Counted from the first letter of the stretch, positions 30,779 through 40,341 are shown. The stretch: 42,758 bases of DNA from Proteobacteria bacterium SG_bin6 (GCA_002083435.1 LWDJ01000032.1:1-42758), one strand, 5' to 3'. The notes: generated by a model from the sequence alone, not told the origin. Numbers and translations are program-made.

Positions 30779-32932
30779 ATGATCCGCGCCCTTCCGCTCG
30801 CCCTGCTGCTCGCCGCTCCCGCCGCCGCGCAAAGCGGCGATAGCGAGCAGCAGCGCTGGGCGATGGCGGCGGCGGCGAGCACCATCATCCGCGACGATTG
30901 GGGCATCGCCCACGTCCATGGCCGCAGCGACGCCGACGCGGTGTTCGCAATGATCTATGCCCAGGCCGAGGATGATTTCCCGCGGATCGAGCGCAATTAT
31001 CTCGTCGCGCTCGGGCGCCTCGCCGAGGCCGAGGGCGAGACCGCGCTGTGGCAGGATCTGCGCCAGCGCTTGTTCCTCGACGAAGCCGAGCTGCGCCGCG
31101 CCTATGCCGACAGCCCTGCCTGGCTGCAGCAGCTGATGATGGCCTGGGCCGATGGCCTCAATTGCTACCTTGCCCGCCACCCGGACGCGCGCCCGCGCGT
31201 GATCCGCCATTTCGAGCCGTGGATGGCGCTGGCGTTCAGCGAGGGCAGCATCGGCGGCGATATCGAGCGCGTGCCGCTCGACGCGCTGCGCGCCTTCTAC
31301 ACCGGGGAGCAGATCGCCTTCGTTCCCCCGCCGCTGGCCGAGCCCAAGGGATCGAACGGCATCGCCATCGCCCCGCGCCTGACCAAGGACGGCCAGGCGC
31401 TGCTGCTGATCAACCCGCATACCAGCTTCTATTTCCGCGCCGAGCAGCAGGTGACGAGCGACGCCGGGCTCAACGCCTATGGCGCCGCGACCTGGGGGCA
31501 GTTCTTCATCTATCAAGGCTTCAACGAACGCATGGGGTGGATGCACACCTCCAGCGGGGTCGATAATGTCGATCTGTTCGCCGAGACGATCGTGCGCGAG
31601 CGCGGGCAGATCAGCTATCGTTATGGCGCCGAGCGGCGCCCGGTGCGCACGCGGGCGATCAGCCTGAAGGTGAAGACGCCCGCCGGCCTCGTCGAGCGGC
31701 GCTTCACGGGGTACTTCACTCATCACGGCCCCGTCGTCGCGCGCGAGGGCGGCAAATGGATTACGGCCGCGCTGATGAACCGCCCGATCGCGGCGCTCGA
31801 ACAGAGCTTCCTGCGCACCAAGGCGAGCGACCTCGCCGATTTCATCCGCATCGCCGAGCGCCGCGCGAACAGCAGCAACAACACCGTGATCGCGACCGAC
31901 AAGGGCGAGATCGCGCTGTTGGTGCCGCAGTTCATGCCCCGGCGCGACAATCGCTTCGATTATCGCGGGGTGGTGGACGGCAGCGATCCCGCGACCGACT
32001 GGCAGGGGCTGCACACGCTCGGCGAGCTGCCGCAGCTGGTCGATCCGGCGAGCGGTTGGGTCGTCAACACCAACAACGCCCCGTGGACCGGCGCCGGCGC
32101 GGGCAGCCTGAACGCGGGCGCCTATCCGCGCTATTTCGATCTGGCGGGCGAGAATGCGCGCGCGGCCCATGCGCTATCGCTGCTCGGCGACAAGCACGAC
32201 TGGACGATCGAGGCGTTGCGCGCCGCCGCGTTCGATAGCGCGTTGCCCGCCTTCGATCGGCTGCTGCCGCCGCTGCTCACCGCCTGGCGCACGCTGCCGG
32301 CGGACGACCCGCGCCGGGCCGCGCTCGCCGAGCCGATCGCGCTGCTCGAACGCTGGGACCGGCGCTGGGGCCCCACCTCGACCGCGACCACGCTCGCGGT
32401 GCATTGGGGGGAGGCGCTGGCGGCGGCGGTGCCCGCCGATAGTGACATCAAGAGCTTCAGCCTCACCCATCTCGATCGGCTGGCGGCGGCGCCCGGGGCG
32501 ACACAGCTCGCCGCGCTCGAGACCGCCATCGCCAAATTAAAGGCGGCGCATGGCGACTGGCGGGTGCCCTGGGGCACGATCAACCGCTTCCAGCGCCCCG
32601 GGGCGACAGGCGGCTTCGACCCGAAGGCGCCGAGCCTGCCGGTCGGTTTCACCTCCGCGATCTGGGGCTCGCTCGCGAGCTTCGGCACGGTGAGCCCGGC
32701 GGGAAGCGCCCAGCGTTTCGGCGTGCTCGGCAACAGCTTCGTCGCGGTGGTGCAGTTCGGCCCGCGCCCCCGCGCGGTGGCGGTGACGGCGGGCGGCGAA
32801 AGCGGCGATCCGGCTTCGCCGCACTATAACGACCAGGCGGCGCGCTACACCAGCGGTGCGCTGCGCCCGGTCTATTTCGACGACAGCGACCTGGTCGGCC
32901 ATATTGTGCGTCGCTATCACCCCGGGCGCTGA
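30779..32932 (+). CDS. Penicillin-acylase-family Ntn hydrolase (amide/acyl-homoserine-lactone acylase type)
   Basis: The 717-residue precursor starts at ATG 30779 with a signal peptide (MIRALPLALLLAAPAAAQ), so it is exported. The N-terminal part opens TIIRDDWGIAHVHGRSDADA as in the family's alpha chain. Ser192 in AEPKGSNGIAIAP is the expected self-cleavage site and N-terminal nucleophile of the beta chain, followed by LLLINPHTSF. Later NSSNNTVIATDKGEIA and WVVNTNNAPW fit the beta chain. Members deacylate penicillins, N-acyl-homoserine lactones or lipopeptides; the substrate cannot be told here. The upstream in-frame start at 30647 would spoil the signal peptide and run through the terminator. 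Confidence 0.92.
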   Translation: MIRALPLALLLAAPAAAQSGDSEQQRWAMAAAASTIIRDDWGIAHVHGRSDADAVFAMIYAQAEDDFPRIERNYLVALGRLAEAEGETALWQDLRQRLFLDEAELRRAYADSPAWLQQLMMAWADGLNCYLARHPDARPRVIRHFEPWMALAFSEGSIGGDIERVPLDALRAFYTGEQIAFVPPPLAEPKGSNGIAIAPRLTKDGQALLLINPHTSFYFRAEQQVTSDAGLNAYGAATWGQFFIYQGFNERMGWMHTSSGVDNVDLFAETIVRERGQISYRYGAERRPVRTRAISLKVKTPAGLVERRFTGYFTHHGPVVAREGGKWITAALMNRPIAALEQSFLRTKASDLADFIRIAERRANSSNNTVIATDKGEIALLVPQFMPRRDNRFDYRGVVDGSDPATDWQGLHTLGELPQLVDPASGWVVNTNNAPWTGAGAGSLNAGAYPRYFDLAGENARAAHALSLLGDKHDWTIEALRAAAFDSALPAFDRLLPPLLTAWRTLPADDPRRAALAEPIALLERWDRRWGPTSTATTLAVHWGEALAAAVPADSDIKSFSLTHLDRLAAAPGATQLAALETAIAKLKAAHGDWRVPWGTINRFQRPGATGGFDPKAPSLPVGFTSAIWGSLASFGTVSPAGSAQRFGVLGNSFVAVVQFGPRPRAVAVTAGGESGDPASPHYNDQAARYTSGALRPVYFDDSDLVGHIVRRYHPGR

Positions 32933-33021
32933 AAGCTTACCGCCGCGCCGCTTCGTGCCAGGCTGGGACAGGCCAAAAGCGGGGGGTCAACGCACCGCGT
33001 TTATGCGCTAATTGGGCGCGC

Positions 33022-34041
33022 GTGAGCGGGATTTTGGCAAGACGCGCGCGGATGCGCTGGGCGGGTGGTGCCGCGCTCTGCCTCGCCGCGTGCCTTGGCT
33101 ATTCGGGGCAGGCCGCGATTCGCGCGATCATCGACCACTTGCCCGCGCAGGCACGCAAGGCGCCCAAGGGCTATGAGGCGCAGGATCATTTCCCCGGCGC
33201 CGCGCTGCTTTATGCCACCGCCGAGCCTTCCCCGGGCATTCCCACGCCCGTCCCGGGCATCGCCGCGCCCGCGCCAGGCGCGACCGGGACCGCGCCGCTC
33301 CCTGCCATCCCCGCTTATGCAGCCGCGTTGCCGGTCGATACCAGCATCCGCCCCGCCCAGCCATTCAGCATGGCGCGCGCGAGCGGACTCGATTACGGCC
33401 GCGCGCTCGATTGCCTGACGAGCGCGATTTACTACGAGGCGGCGAGCGAACCCGATGCCGGCCAGCGGGCGGTGGCGCAGGTGGTGCTCAACCGGGTCCG
33501 CCACCCCGCTTTCCCCAACACCGTGTGCGGCGTGGTCTATCAGGGGTCCGAGCGGGCGGGCTGCCAGTTCAGCTTCGCCTGCGATGGCGCGATGGCGCGC
33601 GCGCCCTCGCGCACCGGCTGGGCGCGCGCGCTGCGCACCGCCGCCGCGATGCTTGGCGGGCTGACCGAGCCGAGCGTGGGCGAGGCGACGCATTACCATA
33701 CCTTCGCCGTCACCCCGGCGTGGAACCGGCAGATGGTGATGACGGCGGCGATTGGCGCGCATTTCTTCCACCGCTGGCAGGGCTTCTGGGGCACCCCCGC
33801 CGCCTTCACCCAGCCCTATCGCGGCGGCGAGCCGGTGCCGGGTCCGCACGCGCGGCGGACCCTGGCAAGCGCGACGCTGCCGATCCTCCCTGCCCCGGCG
33901 CCGGCCGCCGCGCCGGTCACCGCGCCGAGCCAGATCCAGCCGGCCTATGCCGATAGCGGCACCCCGCTCGCCGCCGCGCCAGCGCTGCCGGAGAGCCAGA
34001 TCCTCGACAAGTGGAAGGACAGCGGCAAACCGCTGAAATAG
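33022..34041 (+). CDS. SleB-type cell wall hydrolase (Hydrolase_2)
   Basis: The 339-residue protein starts at GTG 33022. A basic N-terminus (SGILARRARMRW) and a hydrophobic stretch (AGGAALCLAACLGYSG) act as signal or anchor, then comes a Pro/Ala-rich linker (~60-110). The catalytic domain (~125-270) shows SAIYYEAASEPDAGQRAVAQ with the conserved Glu, VLNRVRHPAFPNTVCGVVYQ and THYHT. SleB-like enzymes cleave peptidoglycan glycan strands. A Pro/Ala-rich C-terminal tail follows. The 291 nt after it (34042-34332) hold no gene that I can support. Confidence 0.9.
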   Translation: MSGILARRARMRWAGGAALCLAACLGYSGQAAIRAIIDHLPAQARKAPKGYEAQDHFPGAALLYATAEPSPGIPTPVPGIAAPAPGATGTAPLPAIPAYAAALPVDTSIRPAQPFSMARASGLDYGRALDCLTSAIYYEAASEPDAGQRAVAQVVLNRVRHPAFPNTVCGVVYQGSERAGCQFSFACDGAMARAPSRTGWARALRTAAAMLGGLTEPSVGEATHYHTFAVTPAWNRQMVMTAAIGAHFFHRWQGFWGTPAAFTQPYRGGEPVPGPHARRTLASATLPILPAPAPAAAPVTAPSQIQPAYADSGTPLAAAPALPESQILDKWKDSGKPLK

Positions 34042-34332
34042 GGCGCGCCATCGGCGGCCGCGCGTCCGTTGCCGCCCCGCCTACCCCATATCGACCCCTG
34101 CCCTCTGCCCGGCGAGGGCCGAGGCTCCACATCACGCCGATCGGCGATCCCGCGATGACCGACCGAGGCCTGGCAAGGTGCCTCCCCACCCCGCCCGTGC
34201 CGGGGATGACAGGGGCGGCATCATCGCAAGGGCCGCAATCCTCGGGTCGGTTTCAGCGTCGCCGAATCGGCGCCGGCCCTGCCGCAACAGGCTCCGATCG
34301 GCATCCGCCGCGTCCTTGCGGGAAAGAAGAAC

Positions 34333-35037
34333 CTACCCCAGCCGGCAGGGCTTGATCGCCGCCGGATCGGGCCGCGTGCCCGCCGCGCGGAACGCCGCCA
34401 GATAGCCGCCGGCGGAGGGCATATTGTCGGTGAAGGCCAGCTCATAGCCCACCGCGCGAAACTCGCAGGCGAGCAGCGCGGGTGGAGTGCCGTGGCGCGC
34501 GGTCGGACGGTTGGCGTCGACCACGATCACCAGCCCGCCGGGCTTCAGCGAAGGCCGCATCCGCCAGAGAAATTCATAGGGCTGGGCGATCTCATGATAC
34601 ATGTGCACCATGAACACCCGGTCGAAGCTCGCGTCCGGCAGCTTGGGATCGGCGGGCGCGCCGAGCCGCACGCTCACGCTCTGCAGCCGCTCGCGCGCGA
34701 CGCGTTCGGCGAGCGTGTCGCGCACCGCCGGGAAGATGTCCTCCGCCAGCACCCGCCCGTGCGGGCCGACGCGCTGGGCGAGGCGGATCGTGTAATAGCC
34801 CTCGCCCGCGCCGATATCGGCGACGGTCATCCCCGGCGCGATGCCGGCCTTGTCCATCACCGTCTCCGCCTCGCGCAGCCGGTCGCGATCCTCCTCGTTC
34901 GACCAGCGCGACGAGACGATCCGCGACACCGGGCGATCGGGCGCCGGAAACGGACCGGGCGCGCGCTGCAGGGCCGCTCCCGGGTCGCAGCCCGCGAGCA
35001 GCGCGAGCGCGGCGATCGAGGCGCGGCCGCGCTTAAT
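34333..35037 (-). CDS. Lipoprotein SAM-dependent methyltransferase with probable AUU start codon
   Basis: The methyltransferase core has motif I VADIGAGEGYYTIRLAQ, then FDRVFMVHMYHEI and LKPGGLVIVVD. The first ordinary start is GTG 34929. Upstream, however, the same frame encodes KRGRASIAALALLAGC, a textbook lipoprotein signal with lipobox LAGC. Going further upstream it meets a TGA with no ATG, GTG or TTG in between. ATT at 35035-35037 lies 6 nt after a perfect GGAGG and overlaps the prfB TAA as ATTAA, so it is the likely start (234 residues). Membrane-attached class I methyltransferases of this kind are common in proteobacteria; the substrate is unknown. Confidence 0.78.
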   Translation of the reverse strand: MKRGRASIAALALLAGCDPGAALQRAPGPFPAPDRPVSRIVSSRWSNEEDRDRLREAETVMDKAGIAPGMTVADIGAGEGYYTIRLAQRVGPHGRVLAEDIFPAVRDTLAERVARERLQSVSVRLGAPADPKLPDASFDRVFMVHMYHEIAQPYEFLWRMRPSLKPGGLVIVVDANRPTARHGTPPALLACEFRAVGYELAFTDNMPSAGGYLAAFRAAGTRPDPAAIKPCRLG

Positions 35038-36160
35038 CGACGTCCTCCACCACCACCTTCTCGCCGGTCACCCGCTGGCTGAGCGCGGCAGCCATGAACG
35101 GGTCGAGCGCGCCGTCGAGCACGTCGCTTGGCGCGGTGGAGGTGACGCCGGTGCGCAGATCCTTCACCAGCTGATAGGGCTGGAGCACATAGGAACGGAT
35201 CTGGTGGCCCCAGCCGATATCGGTCTTGGTGGCGTTCACCGCGTTCGCCTCTTCCTCGCGCTTGCGCAGTTCATGCTCGTAAAGCCGCGCGCGCAGCTGG
35301 TTATACGCCTCGGCGCGGTTCTTGTGCTGGCTGCGCTGGTTCTGGCAGGCGACGACGATCCCGGTGGGCAAGTGGGTGATGCGCACCGCCGAGTCGGTGG
35401 TGTTGATGTGCTGCCCACCCGCGCCCGAGGCGCGATAGGTGTCGATCCGTAGCTCGCTGTCGTTGATCTCGATGTCGATCGAATCGTCGATCACCGGATA
35501 GACCCACACGCTCGCGAAGCTCGTCTGCCGCCGCGCGTTCGAATCGAACGGGCTGATGCGGACCAGGCGGTGGACGCCGCTTTCGGTCTTGGCATAGCCG
35601 TAGGCGTTGTCGCCCTTCAGCAGCAACGTCGCCGATTTGATGCCCGCCTGTTCGCCGGCGTGATAATCGATCAGCTCCACCTTATAGCCGTGGCGCTCGG
35701 CCCAGCGGGTGTACATGCGCTGGAGCATTTCCGCCCAATCGTTGGACTCGGTGCCGCCCGCGCCGGCGTTGATCTCCAGATAGGTGTCATTGCCATCGGC
35801 CTCGCCCGAGAGCAGCGCCTTCACCTTGTCGCCCTCCGCCCGCTCGGCGAGCGCGGCGAGGTTGGCGGTGCCTTCGTCGGCGAGCGCCTCATCACCTTCC
35901 GCCTCGGCGAGTTCGATCAGTTCGGCGGTGTCGTTTAGCTCCTGCTCGATCGCGCGGGTGGCGCTGATCGCTTCGTCGAGCCGGCGGCGTTCGCGCATCA
36001 CTTCCTGCGCGGCCTTGGCGTCGTTCCACAAAGTCGGATCCTCGACGCGCGCGTTGAGTTCATCGAGCCGGCGCAGCGCGCGGTCCCAATCGAGGAAGCG
36101 GCGGAGCAGCGCGAGCGATTCGGTGATCCGGTCGGCATGGGCTTGCGCTTCGGCGCGCAT
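35033..36160 (-). CDS. prfB: Peptide chain release factor 2
   Basis: The 375-residue class I release factor recognises UGA and UAA. The GGQ peptidyl-hydrolysis loop is GAGGQHINTTDSAVR and the stop-codon recognition loop reads SPFDSNARRQ. The programmed frameshift known from many prfB genes is absent: the RRFLDWD region is read in one continuous frame. ATG 36160 is preferred; a TTG three codons earlier is in frame. The downstream methyltransferase start overlaps its stop. Confidence 0.97.
   Translation of the reverse strand: MRAEAQAHADRITESLALLRRFLDWDRALRRLDELNARVEDPTLWNDAKAAQEVMRERRRLDEAISATRAIEQELNDTAELIELAEAEGDEALADEGTANLAALAERAEGDKVKALLSGEADGNDTYLEINAGAGGTESNDWAEMLQRMYTRWAERHGYKVELIDYHAGEQAGIKSATLLLKGDNAYGYAKTESGVHRLVRISPFDSNARRQTSFASVWVYPVIDDSIDIEINDSELRIDTYRASGAGGQHINTTDSAVRITHLPTGIVVACQNQRSQHKNRAEAYNQLRARLYEHELRKREEEANAVNATKTDIGWGHQIRSYVLQPYQLVKDLRTGVTSTAPSDVLDGALDPFMAAALSQRVTGEKVVVEDVD
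35044..35048 (-). promoter_or_regulatory. Shine-Dalgarno deciding the AUU start
   Basis: GGAGG on the minus strand lies within the last codons of prfB, with 6 nt between it and the ATT at 35035-35037. No other start codon is suitably spaced. Confidence 0.75.
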
Positions 36161-36221
36161 GAACTTCAAAACCTTTCAGCGGTCGCGCGGACGAGAAGAA
36201 GCCGCGCGGGTGGGGCAGGGG

Positions 36222-38747
36222 CTAGTAGATTCCGCCCTCTCTTTGCAAGAAATCGCTGTCGCGGGCGCGGTCCTGGGCGCGGGCGGCGCGTTGTTGCGCC
36301 TCGATCGCGCGGGCGCGCTCCTCGGGCGTGGGCGGCGCGGCGCGGGCCATCGCGCGGCGGGCCTCGCTTTCGGGCTTGAACACTTCCCAGATCACCGCCG
36401 CCTTGGGATCGGTGCCCGGCCACGCGCCGAACACCGGCTTGCCCGAGGCGCGATCGATCCGCACGAGCCGCGCGCCCGCCGGCGCGCGGAACGGCACCGC
36501 CGGCAGATCGGCGAAGGCCTTTTGCGCGAACGCCTTGTAGATCGGCGCGGCGAGCGTCCCCCCTTGCGCATAGCCGCCCAGGCTGCGCGGCTGGTCATAG
36601 CCGATATAGAGCCCGCCGATGATCTGCGGGGTGCCGCCGATGAACCACACGTCGGTGGGGCCGCTCGACGTGCCGGTCTTGCCCATCATCGGGCGGTTCA
36701 GGTCGCGCAGCACCGTCGCGGTGCCGCGCTGGATGACGCCTTCGGTGATGTGGACCATCTGATAGGCGGTGACGGGGTCGATCACCTGGCGCTGGCGGAC
36801 CACCGGGCGCGGCATCGGCTTGCCGTTCCAATCCGGGGCATTGCAACGATCGCAGGCGCGCCAATTCTCCGGCCAGATCACCTTGCCATGGCGATCCTGG
36901 ACGAAATCGATCAGCGTCGAGGGGTGGCCACGGCCCTGATTGGCCAGGATCGAGAAGGCGTTGACCATGCGCTGCACGGTCGTCTCGCCGGCGCCGAGCG
37001 CGATCGAGAGATAGGCGGGATATTTGCCGATCCCCATCCGGTCGATCACGCTCACCACCTTGTCCATGCCGATGGTGCTCGCCGCGCGCACCGTCATCAG
37101 GTTGCGCGATTGCTCGATGCCCCAGCGCATCGTGTGCGGGCCGGAGCCCTGGCCGCCGCCGAAATTGCGGAAGCACTTATTGCCCAGCCGCGCGCCCTGA
37201 TAGACGCAGAACGGCCCATCGATGATGATCGAGGCGGGCGTCATCCCGTTTTCGAGCGCGGCCGAATAGACGATCGGCTTGATGGTGGAGCCCGGCTGGC
37301 GCAGCGCCTGGGTCGCGCGGTTGAAGCTGTCGATCCGCGAATCGAAGCCGCCCTGCATCGCCAGCACGCGGCCGGTCTGCGGTTCCTCGACGATGAACCC
37401 GCCCGAGATGCGCGGCACCGATCGCAGCGCGAAATTCTCGCCCTCGGGGGCGACCGCGATGATGTCGCCGGGCTTCAGCCGCGCGAACGCCGTGCCGCCT
37501 TGCCCGCGCGGCGGCATCTGCGCCGCCCAGCGCGGCAGCGTGCCGGTCTTGCCGTCGGCGAAGCCCAGTTCGGCGGCGTCACCGCTCACCGAAATGACGA
37601 TCGCCGCGCGCCAATCGGCGTAATCGAGCGCGATATTCTGGTTGAGCAGCGCTTGCAGCCAGTTGTCGCCGCTGATCTCGACCGACTTGAGCGGCCCCGA
37701 CCAGCCGCGCCCGCGATCATAGCGCAGCAGCCCTTCGCGCAGCGCATCCTGCGCATATTGCTGGAGCTGGGGATTATAGGAGGTGCGCACCCATAGCCCG
37801 CCCGAATAGACGCTGAAGGGGCCGTCGCGCTCGCTTTCGCCGAACTTGTCGATCAGCTGGCGGCGCACTTCCTCGACGAAATAGCCGCCGACCCGTTCGA
37901 ACTTGGGGGTCTGCCGCCGCACCGCGCCGATCGGCTCGCTGAGCGCGGCATCATATTGCGCCTGGCTGATGAAGCGGTTCTTCAGCATCTCGCGCAGCAC
38001 ATAGCCGCGGCGATCGAGCGCGCGCGCGCTGTTGCGGAACGGATCGTAGAGCGCTGGCCCCTTGGGCAGGATCGCGAGATAGGCGAGCTGGCCCAGCGTC
38101 AGCTCGTTCAGTTCCTTGTCGAAATAGGCGTGGCTCGCCGCCGCCACCCCGAAGGCGTTGCGGCCGAGCGGAATCTGGTTGAGGTACAGCTCGAGGATTT
38201 GCTTCTTGGTCAGCGTGTCCTCGATCCGGTACGCGAGGATCGCCTCGCGGATTTTGCGCGTCGGCGAATATTCGTTGCCGATCAGCAGGTTCTTGGCGAC
38301 TTGCTGGGTGATGGTCGAGCCACCCTTGGCGCGCCGCCCGCTGCCGAGCTTGCTCACATAATCGAACACCGCCCCCAGGGTGCCCGGGTAATCGACGCCG
38401 TGATGCTCGAAAAAGGTCTTGTCCTCGGCCGCCAGGAAAGCGCGGATCAGGAGCGGCGGAAACTCGTCATACGCCAGCTCGACGCGGCGCTCGCGCGCGT
38501 AGCTGTGGATCGGGGTGCCGTCGATCGACCGGACATTGGTGGGGAGCGGCGGCTCATAGGTGCGCAACTTGTCGACCGAGGGCAGATCGCGCGCGAACAA
38601 CAGCCAGATCAGCGCATAGCCGATCGCGGCGAGCACGCCCAGCACGACAAGCAGCTTCACCCACCACCGCCGCCACAACCGCGCGACGAAATCGCGCGCG
38701 CCGGGTTCGCGGTGCAGGCGGAAATTCACGGTATCCGCATCAGCCAT
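36222..38747 (-). CDS. mrcA: Penicillin-binding protein 1A (bifunctional class A)
   Basis: The 841-residue protein starts at ATG 38747 (MADADTVNFRLHREPG). A single transmembrane segment (~31-52) is followed by a GT51 glycosyltransferase domain (EDKTFFEHHGVD with Glu108; GGSTITQQVAKN). A penicillin-binding transpeptidase domain follows with SxxK in QPGSTIKPIVYS, SRN as the SxN motif, and KTGTSSGPTD. It polymerises and cross-links peptidoglycan at the inner membrane. The C-terminal tail (~780-841) is Ala/Arg/Glu-rich. The amidase gene upstream on the same strand is another cell-wall gene, though 337 nt with a repeat separates them. Confidence 0.96.
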   Translation of the reverse strand: MADADTVNFRLHREPGARDFVARLWRRWWVKLLVVLGVLAAIGYALIWLLFARDLPSVDKLRTYEPPLPTNVRSIDGTPIHSYARERRVELAYDEFPPLLIRAFLAAEDKTFFEHHGVDYPGTLGAVFDYVSKLGSGRRAKGGSTITQQVAKNLLIGNEYSPTRKIREAILAYRIEDTLTKKQILELYLNQIPLGRNAFGVAAASHAYFDKELNELTLGQLAYLAILPKGPALYDPFRNSARALDRRGYVLREMLKNRFISQAQYDAALSEPIGAVRRQTPKFERVGGYFVEEVRRQLIDKFGESERDGPFSVYSGGLWVRTSYNPQLQQYAQDALREGLLRYDRGRGWSGPLKSVEISGDNWLQALLNQNIALDYADWRAAIVISVSGDAAELGFADGKTGTLPRWAAQMPPRGQGGTAFARLKPGDIIAVAPEGENFALRSVPRISGGFIVEEPQTGRVLAMQGGFDSRIDSFNRATQALRQPGSTIKPIVYSAALENGMTPASIIIDGPFCVYQGARLGNKCFRNFGGGQGSGPHTMRWGIEQSRNLMTVRAASTIGMDKVVSVIDRMGIGKYPAYLSIALGAGETTVQRMVNAFSILANQGRGHPSTLIDFVQDRHGKVIWPENWRACDRCNAPDWNGKPMPRPVVRQRQVIDPVTAYQMVHITEGVIQRGTATVLRDLNRPMMGKTGTSSGPTDVWFIGGTPQIIGGLYIGYDQPRSLGGYAQGGTLAAPIYKAFAQKAFADLPAVPFRAPAGARLVRIDRASGKPVFGAWPGTDPKAAVIWEVFKPESEARRAMARAAPPTPEERARAIEAQQRAARAQDRARDSDFLQREGGIY

Positions 38748-38854
38748 AAGCGCTGCGTCTAGGGGAAAAAGCGCGGAGGTGCCAGCTTGGGGGCGCGCGC
38801 TTTGTCGCAAGGGTGTTCGCCCGGGATCAGCGCCGCCTGCGCGGCTTTCACGCC

Positions 38855-39012
38855 TTTTGGTTCACGCGGAGGCGCGGAGGCGCGGAGCGGGTGCGTGGCC
38901 CGGGCATTTTGTCGCCCTGCGCCGAAGGCGCTTTTTGCCGGTCCAGAAATGGCGCCGCGCGCCGTTTGTCCCGACCCCACGCCGCGCCTCCGCGCCTCCG
39001 CGTGAACCAAAA
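38855..39012. repeat. MITE-like element with 31-bp perfect inverted repeats
   Basis: Positions 38855-38885 and 38982-39012 are exact inverted copies over 31 nt, starting TTTTGGTTCACGCGGAGG and containing a GGCGCGGA subrepeat. They enclose 96 nt without a gene. Inside is a GCGCC-GAA-GGCGC hairpin followed by TTTTT (38919-38936) that could terminate plus-strand transcripts. The element fills much of the 337-nt gap 38748-39084, where I see no gene. Confidence 0.85.
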
Positions 39013-39084
39013 AACTGATGAGCCTTGAACTGCTTGTAGCGGGAGGCCCCGGTCGTCGCTCGGGCGACGCGCTTGACGGCCGGT

Positions 39085-40341
39085 CTACTGCGCCGCCAGC
39101 CGGCGGGCGAAGTGGATGTCCACCGCGCGTCGCACGCTTTCGGCGATCGCCGCTTGCCCGCGTGGCGAGCCGATGAAATTGGCGTCCTGCGGGTTCGAGA
39201 TATAGCCCGTCTCGAACAGGATCGAGGGCATGTCGGGCGCCTTCAGCACCATCAGCGAGGCCATGCGGTGGAAATTGGGCTTCACCGGCATCAGCGGCTT
39301 GGCCTCGCGCCCCAGCAGCCGGGCGAAGGCGGCGGACTGGTTCATCGTCTCGCGCTGCGTCAGGTCGATCAGCAGCGAGGAGATGTCGGCCTCGGTGCTG
39401 GCGAGGTTCACGCCCTGGATGATGTCGGCCTTGTTCTCGCGCGCCGCCAGCCGGGCCGCTTCCTTGTCGGAGGCGACCTCGGACAGGGTATAGACCGTCG
39501 CCCCGCTCGCGGCCCCTGCGCCGACGCTGTCGCAGTGGATCGAGATGAACAGGTCGGCCTTCAGCCGCCGGGCGATTCCGAACCGATCTTGCAGCACGAT
39601 GAAGCGGTCATCCTCCCGCGTCAGCGCCACGCGCACGCGGCCCGAGGCGAGCAGCTCGTCGCGGATCGCCTTGGCGATGGCGAGCGTCACGTCCTTTTCG
39701 CGCAGGCCGGTTTCAGCGCCGATCGCGCCCGGATCGACCCCGCCATGCCCGGCGTCGATCACCACCAGCGGGCGGCTGTCGTCGTCGCCATAGATGCGCG
39801 GCAGCGGTCCGGGCGCGCGCTTCGCCGCCGGCACAGGCAAGGTGACGGCATAGCTCGCGCGCACCGCGCCACCGGCATAGCTGAACGGCGGCAGGAAGCG
39901 CACCCGGCCATCGGCGGCGGCGCGCGCGAAGGCGGCGTCGTCCACCGTCCGCAGCGCGAGCGTCAGCGTCCGCCCGTCCGCGCCGAACGTCCCTTCGCTC
40001 ACGATCGCCGGCTGCGCGAGATCGAGCACGATCCGGGTGCCACCGCTGTTCCGCGCCTGGCGGATGCGCGCGACCGGACCATCCCCCGCGGCGAGCGCCG
40101 CGCCGGGATCGGCGCCGCTCACGTCGATCGCGATGCGTCGCGGCCCCGCCAGCATCAAGGCCGAGGCGGCGGCGACGCGCGCATCGAAGCGCAGCGTGAC
40201 GTGATCGGGCGCGACATCGACGGCTTCGACGCTCGCCGCCCAACCGGGCGCGCCGCCCAGGATCAACGCGACAAGAGCCAGAAGCAACGACACAAGTCGC
40301 TTCTGCCGCGCCGGCTGCCCGCCGGTCCAGCGAAAAGGCAT
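39085..40341 (-). CDS. amiC: N-acetylmuramoyl-L-alanine amidase, AmiC-type
   Basis: The 418-residue protein has a signal peptide (MPFRWTGGQPARQKRLVSLL through LGGAPGWAAS) and an N-terminal AMIN domain (~40-135) for septal targeting. The C-terminal Amidase_3 zinc domain has ligands His199 (IDAGHGG), Glu215 (LREKDV) and His269 (SIHCDS), and a catalytic Glu in ILFETGYISN. It splits septal peptidoglycan by removing peptide stems during division. An inserted helix (~QGVNLASTEADISSLLIDL) may be the autoinhibitory element known in AmiC/AmiB that activators relieve. Confidence 0.95.
   Translation of the reverse strand: MPFRWTGGQPARQKRLVSLLLALVALILGGAPGWAASVEAVDVAPDHVTLRFDARVAAASALMLAGPRRIAIDVSGADPGAALAAGDGPVARIRQARNSGGTRIVLDLAQPAIVSEGTFGADGRTLTLALRTVDDAAFARAAADGRVRFLPPFSYAGGAVRASYAVTLPVPAAKRAPGPLPRIYGDDDSRPLVVIDAGHGGVDPGAIGAETGLREKDVTLAIAKAIRDELLASGRVRVALTREDDRFIVLQDRFGIARRLKADLFISIHCDSVGAGAASGATVYTLSEVASDKEAARLAARENKADIIQGVNLASTEADISSLLIDLTQRETMNQSAAFARLLGREAKPLMPVKPNFHRMASLMVLKAPDMPSILFETGYISNPQDANFIGSPRGQAAIAESVRRAVDIHFARRLAAQ

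Noticed and set aside
30362..32170. A 602-codon open frame on the minus strand opposite the acylase gene
   Set aside because: High GC keeps antisense frames open. Its sequence is Arg/Gly/Ala-rich without domains, whereas the plus frame carries a signal peptide and an Ntn-hydrolase core.
36060..36160. Programmed +1 frameshift in prfB
   Set aside because: The region equivalent to the frameshift site (RRFLDWD) is in one continuous frame with no in-frame TGA.
35784..37796. A 670-codon plus-strand frame opposite prfB and PBP1A
   Set aside because: It runs across two well-supported minus-strand genes and has low-complexity His/Arg-rich sequence; it is an antisense shadow.
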